DNA of 64,000 bases, taken from NCBI GenBank assembly GCA_963712565.1, contig CAVQIP010000024.1, forward strand, positions 1 through 64,000, read 5' to 3'. The stretch is from VAZQ01 sp963712565 (GTDB lineage Bacteria; Pseudomonadota; Alphaproteobacteria; Rhizobiales; Xanthobacteraceae). This document shows, one piece after another, positions 28,263-38,079 of the stretch. The notes beneath the pieces are model-generated. The model did not search any database. It saw only the letters and a list, made by a program, of their open reading frames with translations, and was not told the origin of the DNA. The position numbers and the translations under genes are program-made. Each line of letters starts with the position of its first letter. The stretch's first letter is position 1.

Positions 28263-29321
28263 TTGACCGCGCGGACCTTCATTGCCGCGGCAGCGATGCT
28301 CGCCGCGTTCGGTGCGCTTGCGCCGGGACACGCCGGCGTCGATCGCCCGCCGCAATTCATCGTCATGGCGTTCGACAATTGCACCGAGCTCGAGCGCTGG
28401 CAGGAGCTCACCGACTTCGCCGCCGAGCAGAACCGCGACGGCGACCGCGTTCACTTCACCTTTTTTGTCAGCGGAAGCAATTTCATCGCCGACGTCAATC
28501 GGCACCTCTACGAAGGTCCACATCAGCGCCGCGGCTATTCCCGCATCAACTTCGGCGGTTCGCCCGAGCAGGTTCGCAGGCGCGTCGAATACGTGAACGA
28601 TCTTCACCGCAGCGGCCACGAGATCGCTTCGCACGCGGTCGGCCATTTCAACGGCGCCACCTGGTCGGCCGGCGATTGGGAGAGGGAATTTCGCTCGTTC
28701 GGCGATATCCTGAAGAATGTCGGCCCGAACAACGGGCTCGCCGAATCCAAATTCGCATTTGCCGCCGCGGACGTGGTCGGCTTTCGCGCGCCCTATCTGG
28801 CCAAGGGCGCAGGGCTGTATGGCGCGCTCAAGGCCGGCGGCTTCCGCTACGACACCAGCGGCGTCGGTTATGCCGATGCCTGGCCGGAGAAGATCGACGC
28901 GCTTTGGCGGTTCAATTTGGCCATGCTGAGAATCCAGGGCTCGGGCCGGGGCACGTTGTCGATGGATTACAATTTCTTCGTGGCCCAGGCCCGCGCCGCC
29001 AACGATCCGCGCCGCTATGAAGCCGCGCGCGAACAGACGCTGCAAACCTACCTCCACTATTTCAAGACCAATTACGCCGGCAACCGCGCGCCGCTGCACA
29101 TCGGACATCATTTCATGAACTATCAGGGCGGGGCCTACAACGAGGCGCTCAAATCGTTCGCGCGGCGCGTCTGCGGTCTGCCTGAGGTGCGCTGCGTGAC
29201 CTATGCCAGGCTCGCCGACTTCATGGACCGGCAAAACGCGGAAACCCTTGCCGCCTATCGCAAGGGCGACTTCGCGCGGGCGTCAATGCCGGCCTTGAAC
29301 GTGGCGGAAAATACGCGCTAG
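28263..29321 (+). CDS. Secreted polysaccharide deacetylase-like protein
   Basis: 352 residues from a TTG start at 28263 with GGGGGG about 8 bases upstream. The signal peptide (FIAAAAMLAAFGALAPGHAG) is followed directly by QFIVMAFDNCTE, the NodB motif-1 Asp. HEIASHAVGHF supplies the metal-binding His pair and VVGFRAPYLA the catalytic Arg motif. The DNC rather than DDG motif and the fungal-like overall layout set it apart from canonical rhizobial NodB. It likely trims acetyl groups from a wall or surface glycan. Alone on its strand, with no sugar-synthesis neighbours. Confidence 0.85.
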   Translation: MTARTFIAAAAMLAAFGALAPGHAGVDRPPQFIVMAFDNCTELERWQELTDFAAEQNRDGDRVHFTFFVSGSNFIADVNRHLYEGPHQRRGYSRINFGGSPEQVRRRVEYVNDLHRSGHEIASHAVGHFNGATWSAGDWEREFRSFGDILKNVGPNNGLAESKFAFAAADVVGFRAPYLAKGAGLYGALKAGGFRYDTSGVGYADAWPEKIDALWRFNLAMLRIQGSGRGTLSMDYNFFVAQARAANDPRRYEAAREQTLQTYLHYFKTNYAGNRAPLHIGHHFMNYQGGAYNEALKSFARRVCGLPEVRCVTYARLADFMDRQNAETLAAYRKGDFARASMPALNVAENTR

Positions 29322-29506
29322 CGGCGGCGTCGTCGCCCGCATGAAGCGGGGCGGAATGCGGGGCGATCTTCCGGCGCGGCCTGGTTGGCGGATTTCGCCA
29401 TAGCGCGTCCTCGCGGGCGTGCACGCTCGTCCTGCAGACCATGGACGCGCGTCATGCGTTCAAGGCCCCATCCGGGCTGGCACCCATGCCCGATTTGCCC
29501 GGGCGG

Positions 29507-30019
29507 CTAATCGAATACCGTCCGGGTCGGGCCGCGCTTCGCCTCGCCGAGCGCGGCAGCGAGCGCGTGCGCGAAGCTTTCTTTCTCGTCCGGCCCGAGG
29601 AAGCCTGCGATCGCAAGCCGCCGTCCGTGCGAGACCAGGAACAGCCGCTCGATGCCGAACTCCGCGTGCACGACGCGGTCGAGCCGCACCCAAAGCGGGT
29701 TCAGCGTCCATTCGCTGATCCGGCCGCGGTGGCTCACCTTGCGCACCGTGAGCTCGGAGGGCGTGACGGTGACCTGCTCGTAGGCGCGGGCGCGGCGGTA
29801 GCTCACCTTGAACGCCCAATAGATCAGCAGAACGTCGAGGCCGCAAAACCCGAATACCGGCCAAGCGCCGGCCAGCAAGAACACCACCCCGGTCGCAAAG
29901 CTGATGCCGCCCAGCACCAGCATCAGCAGCACGAATCCCTTGCGGCCGAGGGAACGGTGCGGAGTGAGGACCGCGGAAAAAATCGTGGGTTCTCGGATCG
30001 AGTCGTTGTTAGGCGACAT
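29507..30019 (-). CDS. DUF2244 family membrane protein
   Basis: 170 residues from ATG 30019. Two adjacent hydrophobic segments (FVLLMLVLGGISFATGVVFL and AWPVFGFCGLDVLLIYWAF, residues 28-70) form a membrane hairpin. The cytoplasmic rest holds YRRARAYEQVTVT, LTVRKVSHRGR and WTLNPLWVRLD, characteristic of DUF2244. Function unknown. It is divergent from nth with only 21 bp between the start codons. Confidence 0.9.
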   Translation of the reverse strand: MSPNNDSIREPTIFSAVLTPHRSLGRKGFVLLMLVLGGISFATGVVFLLAGAWPVFGFCGLDVLLIYWAFKVSYRRARAYEQVTVTPSELTVRKVSHRGRISEWTLNPLWVRLDRVVHAEFGIERLFLVSHGRRLAIAGFLGPDEKESFAHALAAALGEAKRGPTRTVFD

Positions 30020-30040
30020 GGCGCTGACTATACCGAAATC

Positions 30041-30856
30041 ATGGCCCGCAAGACACCTCGCAGAGTGGCCCGCAAGGCCCCTCGCCGCACGGCACAGAGC
30101 CGGCGGCTGGCCCGCCCGCGCCGGGCTTCGCAGGTCAAAGGCCCGGCCAAGCGCGGGGCTGCTGACAGGAAGGCCGCCGCCGGCGCGCTGCCGCAAATGA
30201 CGACCGCCGAAGTCGAGGAAGCGTTCCGCCGCTTCCAGGCCGCCCGCCCGGAGCCCAAGGGTGAGCTCGAGCACATCAACCCGTTCACGCTTCTGATCGC
30301 GGTGGTGCTTTCGGCGCAAGCGACCGATGCCGGCGTCAACAAGGCGACGCCCGCGCTGTTCAAGGCCGCCGATACGCCGGACAAGATGGCCGCGCTCGGG
30401 GAAGAGCGCGTGCAGGAGCTGATCAAGACCATCGGCCTCTTCCGTACCAAGGCGAAAAACGTCGTCGCCTTGTCGAAAAGGATCATGGATGAGCACGGCG
30501 GCGAGGTCCCGCGCACGCGCGAGGCGCTGGAGGCGCTGCCCGGCGTCGGCCGCAAGACCGCGAATGTGGTGCTCAACATCGCTTTCGGCGAACCGACGAT
30601 TGCGGTCGATACCCACATCTTCCGCGTGGGCAACCGGACCGGCATGGCGACCGGCAAAACGCCATTCGAGGTCGAGATGAAGCTCGAACGGGTGGTGCCG
30701 GCAAAATACCGCCGCCACGCCCACCATTGGCTGATCCTGCACGGGCGCTATGTCTGCCTGGCGCGCCGTCCGCTGTGCGAGCGATGCCTGATCGCCGATC
30801 TCTGCAAGTGGCCGGGGAAGACGGTTCCGCCGGAACCGGTGAGGCCTCGGTACTGA
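30041..30856 (+). CDS. nth: Endonuclease III
   Basis: Bifunctional DNA glycosylase/AP-lyase for oxidised pyrimidines. 271 residues, longer than E. coli Nth because of a 52-residue Arg/Lys-rich N-terminal tail (MARKTPRRVARKAPRR...). The core includes the helix-hairpin-helix LPGVGRKTANVVLN with the catalytic Lys, VDTHIFRV with the catalytic Asp, and the 4Fe-4S loop C-x6-C-x2-C-x5-C at the end (CLARRPLCERCLIADLC). If the basic tail is not translated, ATG 30197 would be an alternative, but its ribosome site is poor. Confidence 0.95.
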   Translation: MARKTPRRVARKAPRRTAQSRRLARPRRASQVKGPAKRGAADRKAAAGALPQMTTAEVEEAFRRFQAARPEPKGELEHINPFTLLIAVVLSAQATDAGVNKATPALFKAADTPDKMAALGEERVQELIKTIGLFRTKAKNVVALSKRIMDEHGGEVPRTREALEALPGVGRKTANVVLNIAFGEPTIAVDTHIFRVGNRTGMATGKTPFEVEMKLERVVPAKYRRHAHHWLILHGRYVCLARRPLCERCLIADLCKWPGKTVPPEPVRPRY

Positions 30857-31048
30857 GCGGCATGCCCGCGCAAAGGGGGCATCCGGCACTAGCCGACCGC
30901 TGGCGGGGCGCAGCACCCGTAGTGCCGCCAGTAAAGCGGAGAATATTAAATCGGCTGCCTACGTGGGCGATCACGTGACGTTGTTGCCTTGCTGGCACCA
31001 CGATCGACGTTCAACTAAATTCCGCTGGCATCGCGAGGGACCGTCGGC

Positions 31049-32605
31049 ATGCATTGGTCGTGGGGCAGGATCGCCATCGGCGCCTTGATCGTCGTGGTCG
31101 CGTTCGGTGGCGCGTTGTTTGCGTTCAACTGGCTTTGGCCGGGCGCGCAGAACCGGCGGCCGGCGCTGGTCGAAGTGCCGCCGTTGGCGCCGGTCGCCCG
31201 CAACTCGGTGATCGTGACGCCGGCCGCCATCTCGGTTGCCGCGATCCGCGACGCCATGGAGACAGCGGCGCCACGCAACCTTACCGGCAAGCGTGACAAC
31301 CCGTTGTCGCAATTGCTCTCCAACGCCGAGATCGGCTGGACGGTCGCGCGCGGCCCGCTCGCTGTCAGCGGCCGGCCGGACGGACTGGCGGTATCGACGA
31401 CGCTGACCGGAACGTTCCGGGCGACCGGTGAGGTTTCCAATCAAGCGGGCAACCTCGCGGGCGCGCTCGGCGGCCTGCTCGGCGGCAATTTCGGGCAGGG
31501 GATGCAGAACCTGACGGGAAAGACACTCGATCAGCGCGCCGATATTCGCGGCAACGTCACGGTCGTGTCGCGCCCGACTCTGCTGCCGGCGTGGCGGATA
31601 GAGCCAAATCTCACTGCGCAAGTCGCGATCGCCGATGCGTCGCTATCGATCCTCGGGGTCAAGCTGAGCGTATCGAACGAAGTCAAGCCGCTGCTCGATC
31701 GTACCGTCAACGAACAGATGGCGGCGCTGCAGGCCCGCCTGCGCGACGATCCGTTCCTGGAAGTCGCGGCGCGGCGGGAATGGACCAAGATGTGCCGCTC
31801 GATCGCGCTCGGGGCTGCGGCGGCTGGCATGCCCAATCTGTGGCTGGAACTGCGCCCGACGCGGGCCTTTGCGGCGCAGCCCCGCATCAGCGAATCCGCG
31901 GTTACGCTCACCATCGGCGTGCAGGCCGAGACGCGGATCGTCCCGAACGAGACCAAGCCGGACTGCCCGTTCCCGGCACAATTGGAACTCGTCCCGCAGA
32001 TCGAGCAGGGGCGGGTCAATATCGCCGTGCCGATCGATATCCCGTTCACCGAAGTCAACCGGCTGCTCACGGCGCAACTGAAGGGAAAAACCTTTCCCGA
32101 CGACAAGAGCAGCGCGTTCGCCGCTACCATTCAGGGCGTGAACCTGGCGGCATCCGGCGACCGGTTGTTGATCTCGCTGCGCGTCAAAGCCAATGAGAAC
32201 AAAAGCTGGTTCGGTCTCGGCGCCGAGGCCACGATCCATGTGTGGGGTCGTCCGGTGCTCGACCCGTCCCGGCAGATGCTCCGCCTCGACGAGGTCGCGC
32301 TCGACGTCGAATCGGAGGCCGCCTTCGGACTGTTGGGCGCGGCGGCGCGCGCCGCGGTGCCGTATCTGGAAAAAGCGTTGGCGGAGAACGCCGTGATCGA
32401 CCTCGTGCCGCTCGCGGCAAATGCCCGCAAGAGCATCGAGGCGGCGATCTCCGACTTCCGCAAGAGCGCCGACGGCGTTCGTGTCGAGGCTGCCGTCACC
32501 GGCCTGCGCCTGGTCGGCATTGCGTTCGACGCCAAGATGCTGCGCGTGATCGCGGAGGCCGACGGCACCGTGGCGGTCGCCGTCACCAAGCTGGAAGCCA
32601 AGTGA
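31049..32605 (+). CDS. DUF4403 family protein, membrane-anchored
   Basis: 518 residues. One N-terminal membrane helix (IAIGALIVVVAFGGALFAFNW) is followed by a long periplasmic part rich in beta strands. The family pattern is visible in NSVIVTPAAISVAAIRDAME, a central repeat of similar layout (VNIAVPIDIPFTEVNRLLTAQLKG), and ISLRVKANENKSWFGLGAEATIHVWGRPVLD. Two similar halves suggest internal duplication of a lipid-binding-like barrel. Members are often outer-membrane-biogenesis related, but the role is not proven. It lies alone, 191 bp after nth. Confidence 0.85.
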   Translation: MHWSWGRIAIGALIVVVAFGGALFAFNWLWPGAQNRRPALVEVPPLAPVARNSVIVTPAAISVAAIRDAMETAAPRNLTGKRDNPLSQLLSNAEIGWTVARGPLAVSGRPDGLAVSTTLTGTFRATGEVSNQAGNLAGALGGLLGGNFGQGMQNLTGKTLDQRADIRGNVTVVSRPTLLPAWRIEPNLTAQVAIADASLSILGVKLSVSNEVKPLLDRTVNEQMAALQARLRDDPFLEVAARREWTKMCRSIALGAAAAGMPNLWLELRPTRAFAAQPRISESAVTLTIGVQAETRIVPNETKPDCPFPAQLELVPQIEQGRVNIAVPIDIPFTEVNRLLTAQLKGKTFPDDKSSAFAATIQGVNLAASGDRLLISLRVKANENKSWFGLGAEATIHVWGRPVLDPSRQMLRLDEVALDVESEAAFGLLGAAARAAVPYLEKALAENAVIDLVPLAANARKSIEAAISDFRKSADGVRVEAAVTGLRLVGIAFDAKMLRVIAEADGTVAVAVTKLEAK

Positions 32606-32651
32606 CGTAGAACGGACGACGATACAGCGCGCGGTCCTTGTCGCGTGCGAT

Positions 32652-33362
32652 CTATCGTCCGTGCCCCACTCTGCGGACCACATGCACCATGAAAGCCATG
32701 CCGAACAGCGGTGTGGCGAGATTGACGATCGGAATCGATACGAAAGCCGCGATGAACATGCCGGCGAGAAAGACCCTGGTCCGGTACGTTTTGCGCAGCC
32801 GTTTCGCCTCGCCGACGCCGTGGTAGCGCAGCGCTGCCAGCTCGAAATATTCGCGGCCGAGCAAATAGGCGGTGGCGAGGAAGAAGATGACGGCGCCGAA
32901 GCCGGCGACGAGCAGGAAGGGCACCGCGATGAGATAGACCAGGACTGCGAGCAACGCCGTCTTCACGCCTTCTACCAGGGAATACACCAGCGGAAGAGAG
33001 ATGCCGGCCGGCTCGTCAGGGTAGTGCGTGCGCTCCACCGCGAGCGCGATCTCGTCGACGAAGAAGCTCCCGACCAGCGCGGTTACCGCCGGCATCAGGA
33101 AGATCGACCCAACGATGAGACCGAGGCCGGCGGCGACTGAAATCACCCAGGCGAGGATCGACAGCGGCGCGTGGGCGCCGGCGCCGAATACGCCCTCGGC
33201 CCAGTTCGCGCCGCCGGTCGCGAGCCATGCCAGCAGCTGGTGCAGCCCGATCCCGATGACGACGATCAGGGCGAGCGCGAGTCCGGAGGATTTCAACAGC
33301 ACCGCGCGGAACGGCGGCGAGAACATCTGAGCGAGCGCCTTCACCGCAGCGTCGAGCATCAT
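32652..33362 (-). CDS. EI24 domain-containing integral membrane protein
   Basis: 236 residues from the first of two adjacent ATGs (33362). At least five membrane segments are visible, among them LALALIVVIGIGLHQLLAWL, ILAWVISVAAGLGLIVGSIF, TALLAVLVYLIAVPFLLVAG and FLAGMFIAAFVSIPIVNLATP. The motif REYFELAALRYHG is typical of the EI24/CysZ-like family. CysZ imports sulfate in some bacteria, but no sulfate genes flank it, so transport is only a possibility. Confidence 0.87.
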   Translation of the reverse strand: MMLDAAVKALAQMFSPPFRAVLLKSSGLALALIVVIGIGLHQLLAWLATGGANWAEGVFGAGAHAPLSILAWVISVAAGLGLIVGSIFLMPAVTALVGSFFVDEIALAVERTHYPDEPAGISLPLVYSLVEGVKTALLAVLVYLIAVPFLLVAGFGAVIFFLATAYLLGREYFELAALRYHGVGEAKRLRKTYRTRVFLAGMFIAAFVSIPIVNLATPLFGMAFMVHVVRRVGHGR

Positions 33363-33555
33363 CGTCCTACGTCCCTCCTCCGTCATGCCGGCCAGGCAAT
33401 GTCGCCTGCGTTCCGCCGAGCGAGAGTGCGAATCCGCACCTTCGCGTTTTGAATAAGGCACCGCGCTCGCGGTACGGCAAGTGCGGCGAAAGATTTGGCG
33501 CGCGGCTCGCGCTTTCCATGGTAGACCTCGCAAGCCTGCAACACCCCTGCATGTC

Positions 33556-34911
33556 ATGAAACGCTTCAGCCGCCGGTCTTTTCTCGCCTCCGCCGCCGCC
33601 GTGGCCGCGGGCCCTGCGCTCGCAGCGCCGCGCCCGGCGCCCACGCCCGAGGTGCCGCGCTCGGGCTGGGTCGACGTCGTGATCGTGGGCGCCGGCGCCG
33701 CCGGCATCGCCGCCGCGCGCCGCCTTGCGGCGGCGGGCAAGCGTTATGTCCTGATCGAGGCTGCGGACGAAGTCGGCGGCCGTTGCATCACCGATACCAA
33801 GACCTTCGGCGTGCCCTACGATCGCGGCGCGCACTGGATTTATGCCGCCGACATCAATCCGTTGCCCAAGCTTGCTGTCCAGTCCGGCCTTGAAATCTAT
33901 CCGGTGCCGCCCGGCCAGCGCGTGCGCATCGGCCGGCGCTACGCGCGCGAGGGCGAGATGGAGGATTTTCTCGCCGGCCTCGTGCGCGCGAACACCGCCA
34001 TTGCCGATGCGGCGCGCAAGAGCGACGTCGCCTGCGCGCAAGTGCTGCCCAAGGATCTCGGCGAATGGCGTCCCACCATCGAATTCGTGCTGGGCCCCTA
34101 CGGATGCGGCAAGGAATTGTCTGAGGTATCGACCGTCGATCTGTCCCGTGCGGTCGGGCGCGACAACAGCGCGTTCTGTCGCCAGGGATACGGCGCGCTG
34201 CTGGCGAAACTCGCGGCCGGGCTCCCGCTGCTGCTGGCAACGCCGGTGAAGGCGATCGAATGGTGGAGCCGCGCGCGCATCGAGGTCGATACGGGCAAAG
34301 GTCAGTTCAGAACGGGCGCGGTCATCCTCACGGTCTCGACCAATGTTCTCGCCGCCGGAAAGATCAGGCTCGAGCCCGGTCTGCCCAAGCGCCATCTCGA
34401 CGCCGTCGCCAAGCTCAGGCTCGGCAGCCACGATCACGTGGCGCTGGAATTGACCGGCAATCCGCTCGGGCTGCGGGCCGACGAATTCATGTTCGAGAAA
34501 AGCGAGAGCAGGGAAACCGCGGCGATCTTCGGCAACATGTCCGGCTCGACGATTTGCATGATCGACGTGGGAGGTAATTTCGGACGTGAGCTCAGCGGCA
34601 AGGGCGAGGCGGCGATGATCGATTTTGCGATCGGCTGGCTCGGCGGCCTCTACGGCAGCGACCTGAAAAAAGTGGTCAAGCGCCGCCACGCCACGCGCTG
34701 GAACAACGAGCCGTGGGTGCTCGGGGCCTCGTCTGCCGCCGCGCCCGGTGCCCAGTCCGCGCGCAAGGTGCTGACGGAGCCGCTCGGCGGCCGCATCTTT
34801 CTGGCCGGCGAGGCCACGCACGAGACGCTCTGGGGAACCGTCAACGGCGCCTGGGAATCGGGCGAGCGCGCGGCCGATGCGGTGGTCAAGCTACTCGGCG
34901 GCAGGCGCTGA
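33556..34911 (+). CDS. Tat-exported FAD-dependent amine oxidase-like protein
   Basis: 451 residues from ATG 33556. The N-terminus holds a twin-arginine signal (SRRSFLASAAAVAAGPALAA), predicting export of a folded flavoprotein. DVVIVGAGAAGIAAARRLAA is the FAD-binding Rossmann motif, with EVGGRCITDTKTFG following. The C-terminal FAD site is IFLAGEATHETLWGTVNGAWESGERAA cut to its core AGEATHE. This is the flavin monoamine oxidase pattern; substrates may be amines or unusual amino acids. Its TGA overlaps the next ATG by one base, so expression with the DUF71 gene is coupled. Confidence 0.9.
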   Translation: MKRFSRRSFLASAAAVAAGPALAAPRPAPTPEVPRSGWVDVVIVGAGAAGIAAARRLAAAGKRYVLIEAADEVGGRCITDTKTFGVPYDRGAHWIYAADINPLPKLAVQSGLEIYPVPPGQRVRIGRRYAREGEMEDFLAGLVRANTAIADAARKSDVACAQVLPKDLGEWRPTIEFVLGPYGCGKELSEVSTVDLSRAVGRDNSAFCRQGYGALLAKLAAGLPLLLATPVKAIEWWSRARIEVDTGKGQFRTGAVILTVSTNVLAAGKIRLEPGLPKRHLDAVAKLRLGSHDHVALELTGNPLGLRADEFMFEKSESRETAAIFGNMSGSTICMIDVGGNFGRELSGKGEAAMIDFAIGWLGGLYGSDLKKVVKRRHATRWNNEPWVLGASSAAAPGAQSARKVLTEPLGGRIFLAGEATHETLWGTVNGAWESGERAADAVVKLLGGRR

Positions 34912-35615
34912 TGAGCCGGCCCAAGGCGCTGATCGCCTGGTCGAGCGGGAAGGACAGCGCCTGGGCGCTGCACGAGGTGCGGCGCGCGGGTGACTACGAC
35001 GTGGTCGGAGCGCTGACCACGGTCACCGAGACCTTCGGACGGGTCAGCATTCATGGCGTGCGCGAGGAATTGCTCAAGACGCAACTCGTTGCCGCTGGCC
35101 TGCAGCCGACGCTCGTATCGATCCCGTATCCCTGCTCGAACGAGATTTACGAGGCACGGATGGCGGCCGCCACTGCGGCTGCGACCGCCGCCGGCATCAG
35201 CCATATGATCTTCGGCGATCTCTTTCTCCAAGACGTCCGCGCCTATCGCGAAGACAAGCTCAAGGGTAGCGGTATCACGCCGGTCTTTCCGCTGTGGGGA
35301 CGACCCACCGCGGCGCTCGCGCGCGAGATGATCGACGCCGGCGTCGAAGCCCACCTCGTCTGCGTCGATCGCAAGCAGCTCTCCAGGGACTTCGCCGGCC
35401 GCCGCTTCGACCACGCGACACTGGCCGACTTCCCCGCGACGGTCGATCCCTGCGGCGAGAGGGGCGAGTTTCACTCCTTCGTGGCGGCGGGCCCCATGTT
35501 GCAAGGTACAATTCCCGTCGTGGTGGTCGGCGGGACGGTGGAGCGGGACGGATTTGCCTACGTCGATCTCATGCATCGCGTTCCCGACGCGATGCGGCGC
35601 ACGCACGCGGATTGA
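34911..35615 (+). CDS. DUF71/ATP-pyrophosphatase (diphthine-ammonia-ligase-like) protein
   Basis: 234 residues. The N-terminal PP-loop SSGKDSAWALHEV (residues 10-22) binds ATP as in adenine nucleotide alpha-hydrolases. HMIFGDLFLQDVRAYRED and VFPLWGRPTAALAREMIDAG match the bacterial DUF71 group related to archaeal/eukaryotic diphthamide ligase Dph6. Bacteria lack diphthamide, so the acceptor is another, unknown, molecule. Coupled by one-base overlap to a Tat-exported flavin oxidase, though the two act in different compartments. Confidence 0.9.
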   Translation: MSRPKALIAWSSGKDSAWALHEVRRAGDYDVVGALTTVTETFGRVSIHGVREELLKTQLVAAGLQPTLVSIPYPCSNEIYEARMAAATAAATAAGISHMIFGDLFLQDVRAYREDKLKGSGITPVFPLWGRPTAALAREMIDAGVEAHLVCVDRKQLSRDFAGRRFDHATLADFPATVDPCGERGEFHSFVAAGPMLQGTIPVVVVGGTVERDGFAYVDLMHRVPDAMRRTHAD

Positions 35616-35645
35616 CGCAAGTCTGCGTGGCATCCGCAACCGGGC

Positions 35646-38066
35646 TCACGCCCGCAAAACCCCACCCGTCCGCTTGCCGACCTCGGCCACGATCTTGGCG
35701 GCGACCGCTTCGATCTCCTCGTCGGTCATGGTCTTTTCCCGCGGCTGCAACGTGACGGCGATCGCGACCGACTTCTTCCCCGGCTCGATCCCCTTGCCCT
35801 CGTAGACGTCAAACACCGTCACGTCGGCGATCAACCTGCGATCGACGTTCTGGGTCGCGCGCAGGATATCGGCTGCCTTCACCGCGCGGTCGACCACGAA
35901 GGCGAAATCGCGCTCCACCGGCTGGAAGGGGGGCAGCTCCAGCACCGGCTTCGCCCGCGTCGCCTTCGCCTTCGGCTCGGGAATTTTTTCCAGAATGACC
36001 TCGAAGGCGACCAGCGGGCCCTCGGCGTCGAGCGCTTCGAGCGCACGCGGATGCAGCTCGCCGAAATGGCCGAGAATGTTCTGTGGTCCGATCTGGATCG
36101 TGCCCGAGCGGCCGGGGTGGTACCAGGCCGGCGCGCCCGGCACGACCTGCAACGCCGGCGCCGGCGTGCCGGCGGCGGCGAGCACCGCGAGCGCGTCGCC
36201 TTTGGCGTCAAAGGCGTCGACCTCGGCCACGGGGGCAGACCAATGGCGGCCGATGCCGGTCGCTTTCGCCAGCACGCGACGCACGCCGCCGGCCGCGGTT
36301 AGCTGGTCCTCCGGGCGGTCGCCGCGGAAGATCTGTCCGACCTCGAACAGCGCCACGTTGGCAAGCCCGCGGTCGGCGTTGTTCTGGGCGGCAGCGACGA
36401 GGCCGGGAACGAGACTCGGCCGCATGTCGGAAAGGTCGGACGCGATGGGGTTGGCGAGCGCAAGCTCGGGGTTCCCGCCGCCGAACAGCGCGGCCTGCGG
36501 TTTGGCAATGAACGACCAGGTCACCGCCTCGACCATGCCGCGCGCAGCGAGCGCGCGCCTGGCCTTGCGGGTACGTGTCTGGATGGGCGTGAGCACCGGC
36601 TTGCGCGGGGCCTCGCCGCGGTCGAAGGGGGTCGAAGGGATGCGATCGACGCCCAGGATGCGCACGATCTCCTCCACGATATCGGCTTTGTCGTGCACGT
36701 CTGCCCGCCACGACGGCACCGCGACCTTCATGCTCGCGCCGTCGCCGGCGACGGCGAAGCCGAGCGCACCGAGCACGCGCTTGACTTCGGGCAGCGCGAC
36801 CTCGAGACCGGCGAGCCGCGGGACTTCGCCGAGCGGAAAGTCGATCACGCGCGCGGGCGACTCCGGCTTGCCGGCGATCACGATCTCCGACGGTGCGCCG
36901 CCGCAGATATCGCGCACTATCGCGGTCGCGAGCTCAAGACCCGGCAGCATGAACGCGGGATCGACGCCGCGCTCGAAGCGGTAGCGCGCGTCCGAATTGA
37001 TGCCGAGCTTGCGGCCGGTCTGCGCAATGTTGGCGGGGATCCAGAGCGCGGACTCGATCAGCACGTCGGTCGTGGTTGGCGAGCAGCCCGTGGCCTCGCC
37101 GCCCATGATCCCGGCCAGCGATTCCACTCCGTTCGCGTCGGCGATGACGCACATCGTCTGGTCGAGCGCGTAGCGCTTGCCGTCGAGCGCGAGCAGGCTT
37201 TCGCCGTCGCGCGCGCGCCGGACCGTGAGATCGCCGTGCACCTTGGCGGCGTCGAACACGTGCAGCGGGCGGCCACGGTCGTAGGTGATGAAATTGGTGA
37301 TGTCGACGAGCGCGTTGATGGGGCGCAGCCCGATCGCGATGAGCCGGCGCTGCAGCCATGCGGGCGATGCGCCGTTGGTCACGCCGCGCACGAGCCGCAA
37401 CGCGAAAGCCGGGCAGAGCGAGGGCGTCGTGCCGAAGTCGAGCGTCACCTTGACCGGACACGGGAACCGCCCCGCGATCGGCTTGACTGTCGTGTCCTTC
37501 AGCTTGCCGATCCCGGCGGCGGCGAGATCGCGCGCGATGCCGTGGACGCCGGTGCAATCGGCGCGGTTGGGGGTGAGGTTGATCTCGATCACGGGATCGT
37601 CGAGCCTGGCCCAGCGCGCGTAATTGGCGCCCACCGGCGCGTCGTCGGGCAGCTCGATGATGCCTTCGTGATCGTCGGAGAGTTGCAGCTCGAACTCGGA
37701 GACCAGCATGCCGCGGCTCTCGACGCCGCGGATCTTGCCGACGCCGAGCGTGATGCTCTTGCCCGGGATGAAAGCCCCGGGCGGCACGAACACGCCCTTC
37801 ATGCCGGCGCGCGCGTTGGGGGCGCCGCATACGACCTGCACCGGGTCGCCGGAACCGGTATCGACCATGCAGACGCGCAGGCGGTCGGCATTGGGATGCT
37901 GCTCGGCCGAGACCACCCGCGCGATCGTGAATGGCGCGAGCAGCGTGCCACGATCCGTGACGCTCTCGACCTCGAGCCCGATCATGGTGAGCTTGTCGAC
38001 GATCGCCTTGAGCGGCGCGTCGGTGTCGAGATGCTCCTTGAGCCAGGCGAGGGTGAATTTCATCAT
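35646..38066 (-). CDS. pheT: Phenylalanyl-tRNA synthetase beta subunit
   Basis: 806 residues. It opens MMKFTLAWLKEHLDTDAPLK, so the start may be the first or second ATG. The tRNA-binding OB fold (residues 40-150), B3/4 editing domain with ALVDITNFITYDRGRPLH, B5 domain and the C-terminal ferredoxin-like anticodon-binding domain (PPFQPVERDFAFVVD) are all in place. Forms an alpha2-beta2 enzyme with PheS. Lies 13 bp after pheS. Confidence 0.98.
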   Translation of the reverse strand: MMKFTLAWLKEHLDTDAPLKAIVDKLTMIGLEVESVTDRGTLLAPFTIARVVSAEQHPNADRLRVCMVDTGSGDPVQVVCGAPNARAGMKGVFVPPGAFIPGKSITLGVGKIRGVESRGMLVSEFELQLSDDHEGIIELPDDAPVGANYARWARLDDPVIEINLTPNRADCTGVHGIARDLAAAGIGKLKDTTVKPIAGRFPCPVKVTLDFGTTPSLCPAFALRLVRGVTNGASPAWLQRRLIAIGLRPINALVDITNFITYDRGRPLHVFDAAKVHGDLTVRRARDGESLLALDGKRYALDQTMCVIADANGVESLAGIMGGEATGCSPTTTDVLIESALWIPANIAQTGRKLGINSDARYRFERGVDPAFMLPGLELATAIVRDICGGAPSEIVIAGKPESPARVIDFPLGEVPRLAGLEVALPEVKRVLGALGFAVAGDGASMKVAVPSWRADVHDKADIVEEIVRILGVDRIPSTPFDRGEAPRKPVLTPIQTRTRKARRALAARGMVEAVTWSFIAKPQAALFGGGNPELALANPIASDLSDMRPSLVPGLVAAAQNNADRGLANVALFEVGQIFRGDRPEDQLTAAGGVRRVLAKATGIGRHWSAPVAEVDAFDAKGDALAVLAAAGTPAPALQVVPGAPAWYHPGRSGTIQIGPQNILGHFGELHPRALEALDAEGPLVAFEVILEKIPEPKAKATRAKPVLELPPFQPVERDFAFVVDRAVKAADILRATQNVDRRLIADVTVFDVYEGKGIEPGKKSVAIAVTLQPREKTMTDEEIEAVAAKIVAEVGKRTGGVLRA

Positions 38067-38079
38067 CGGGATGCGACAG

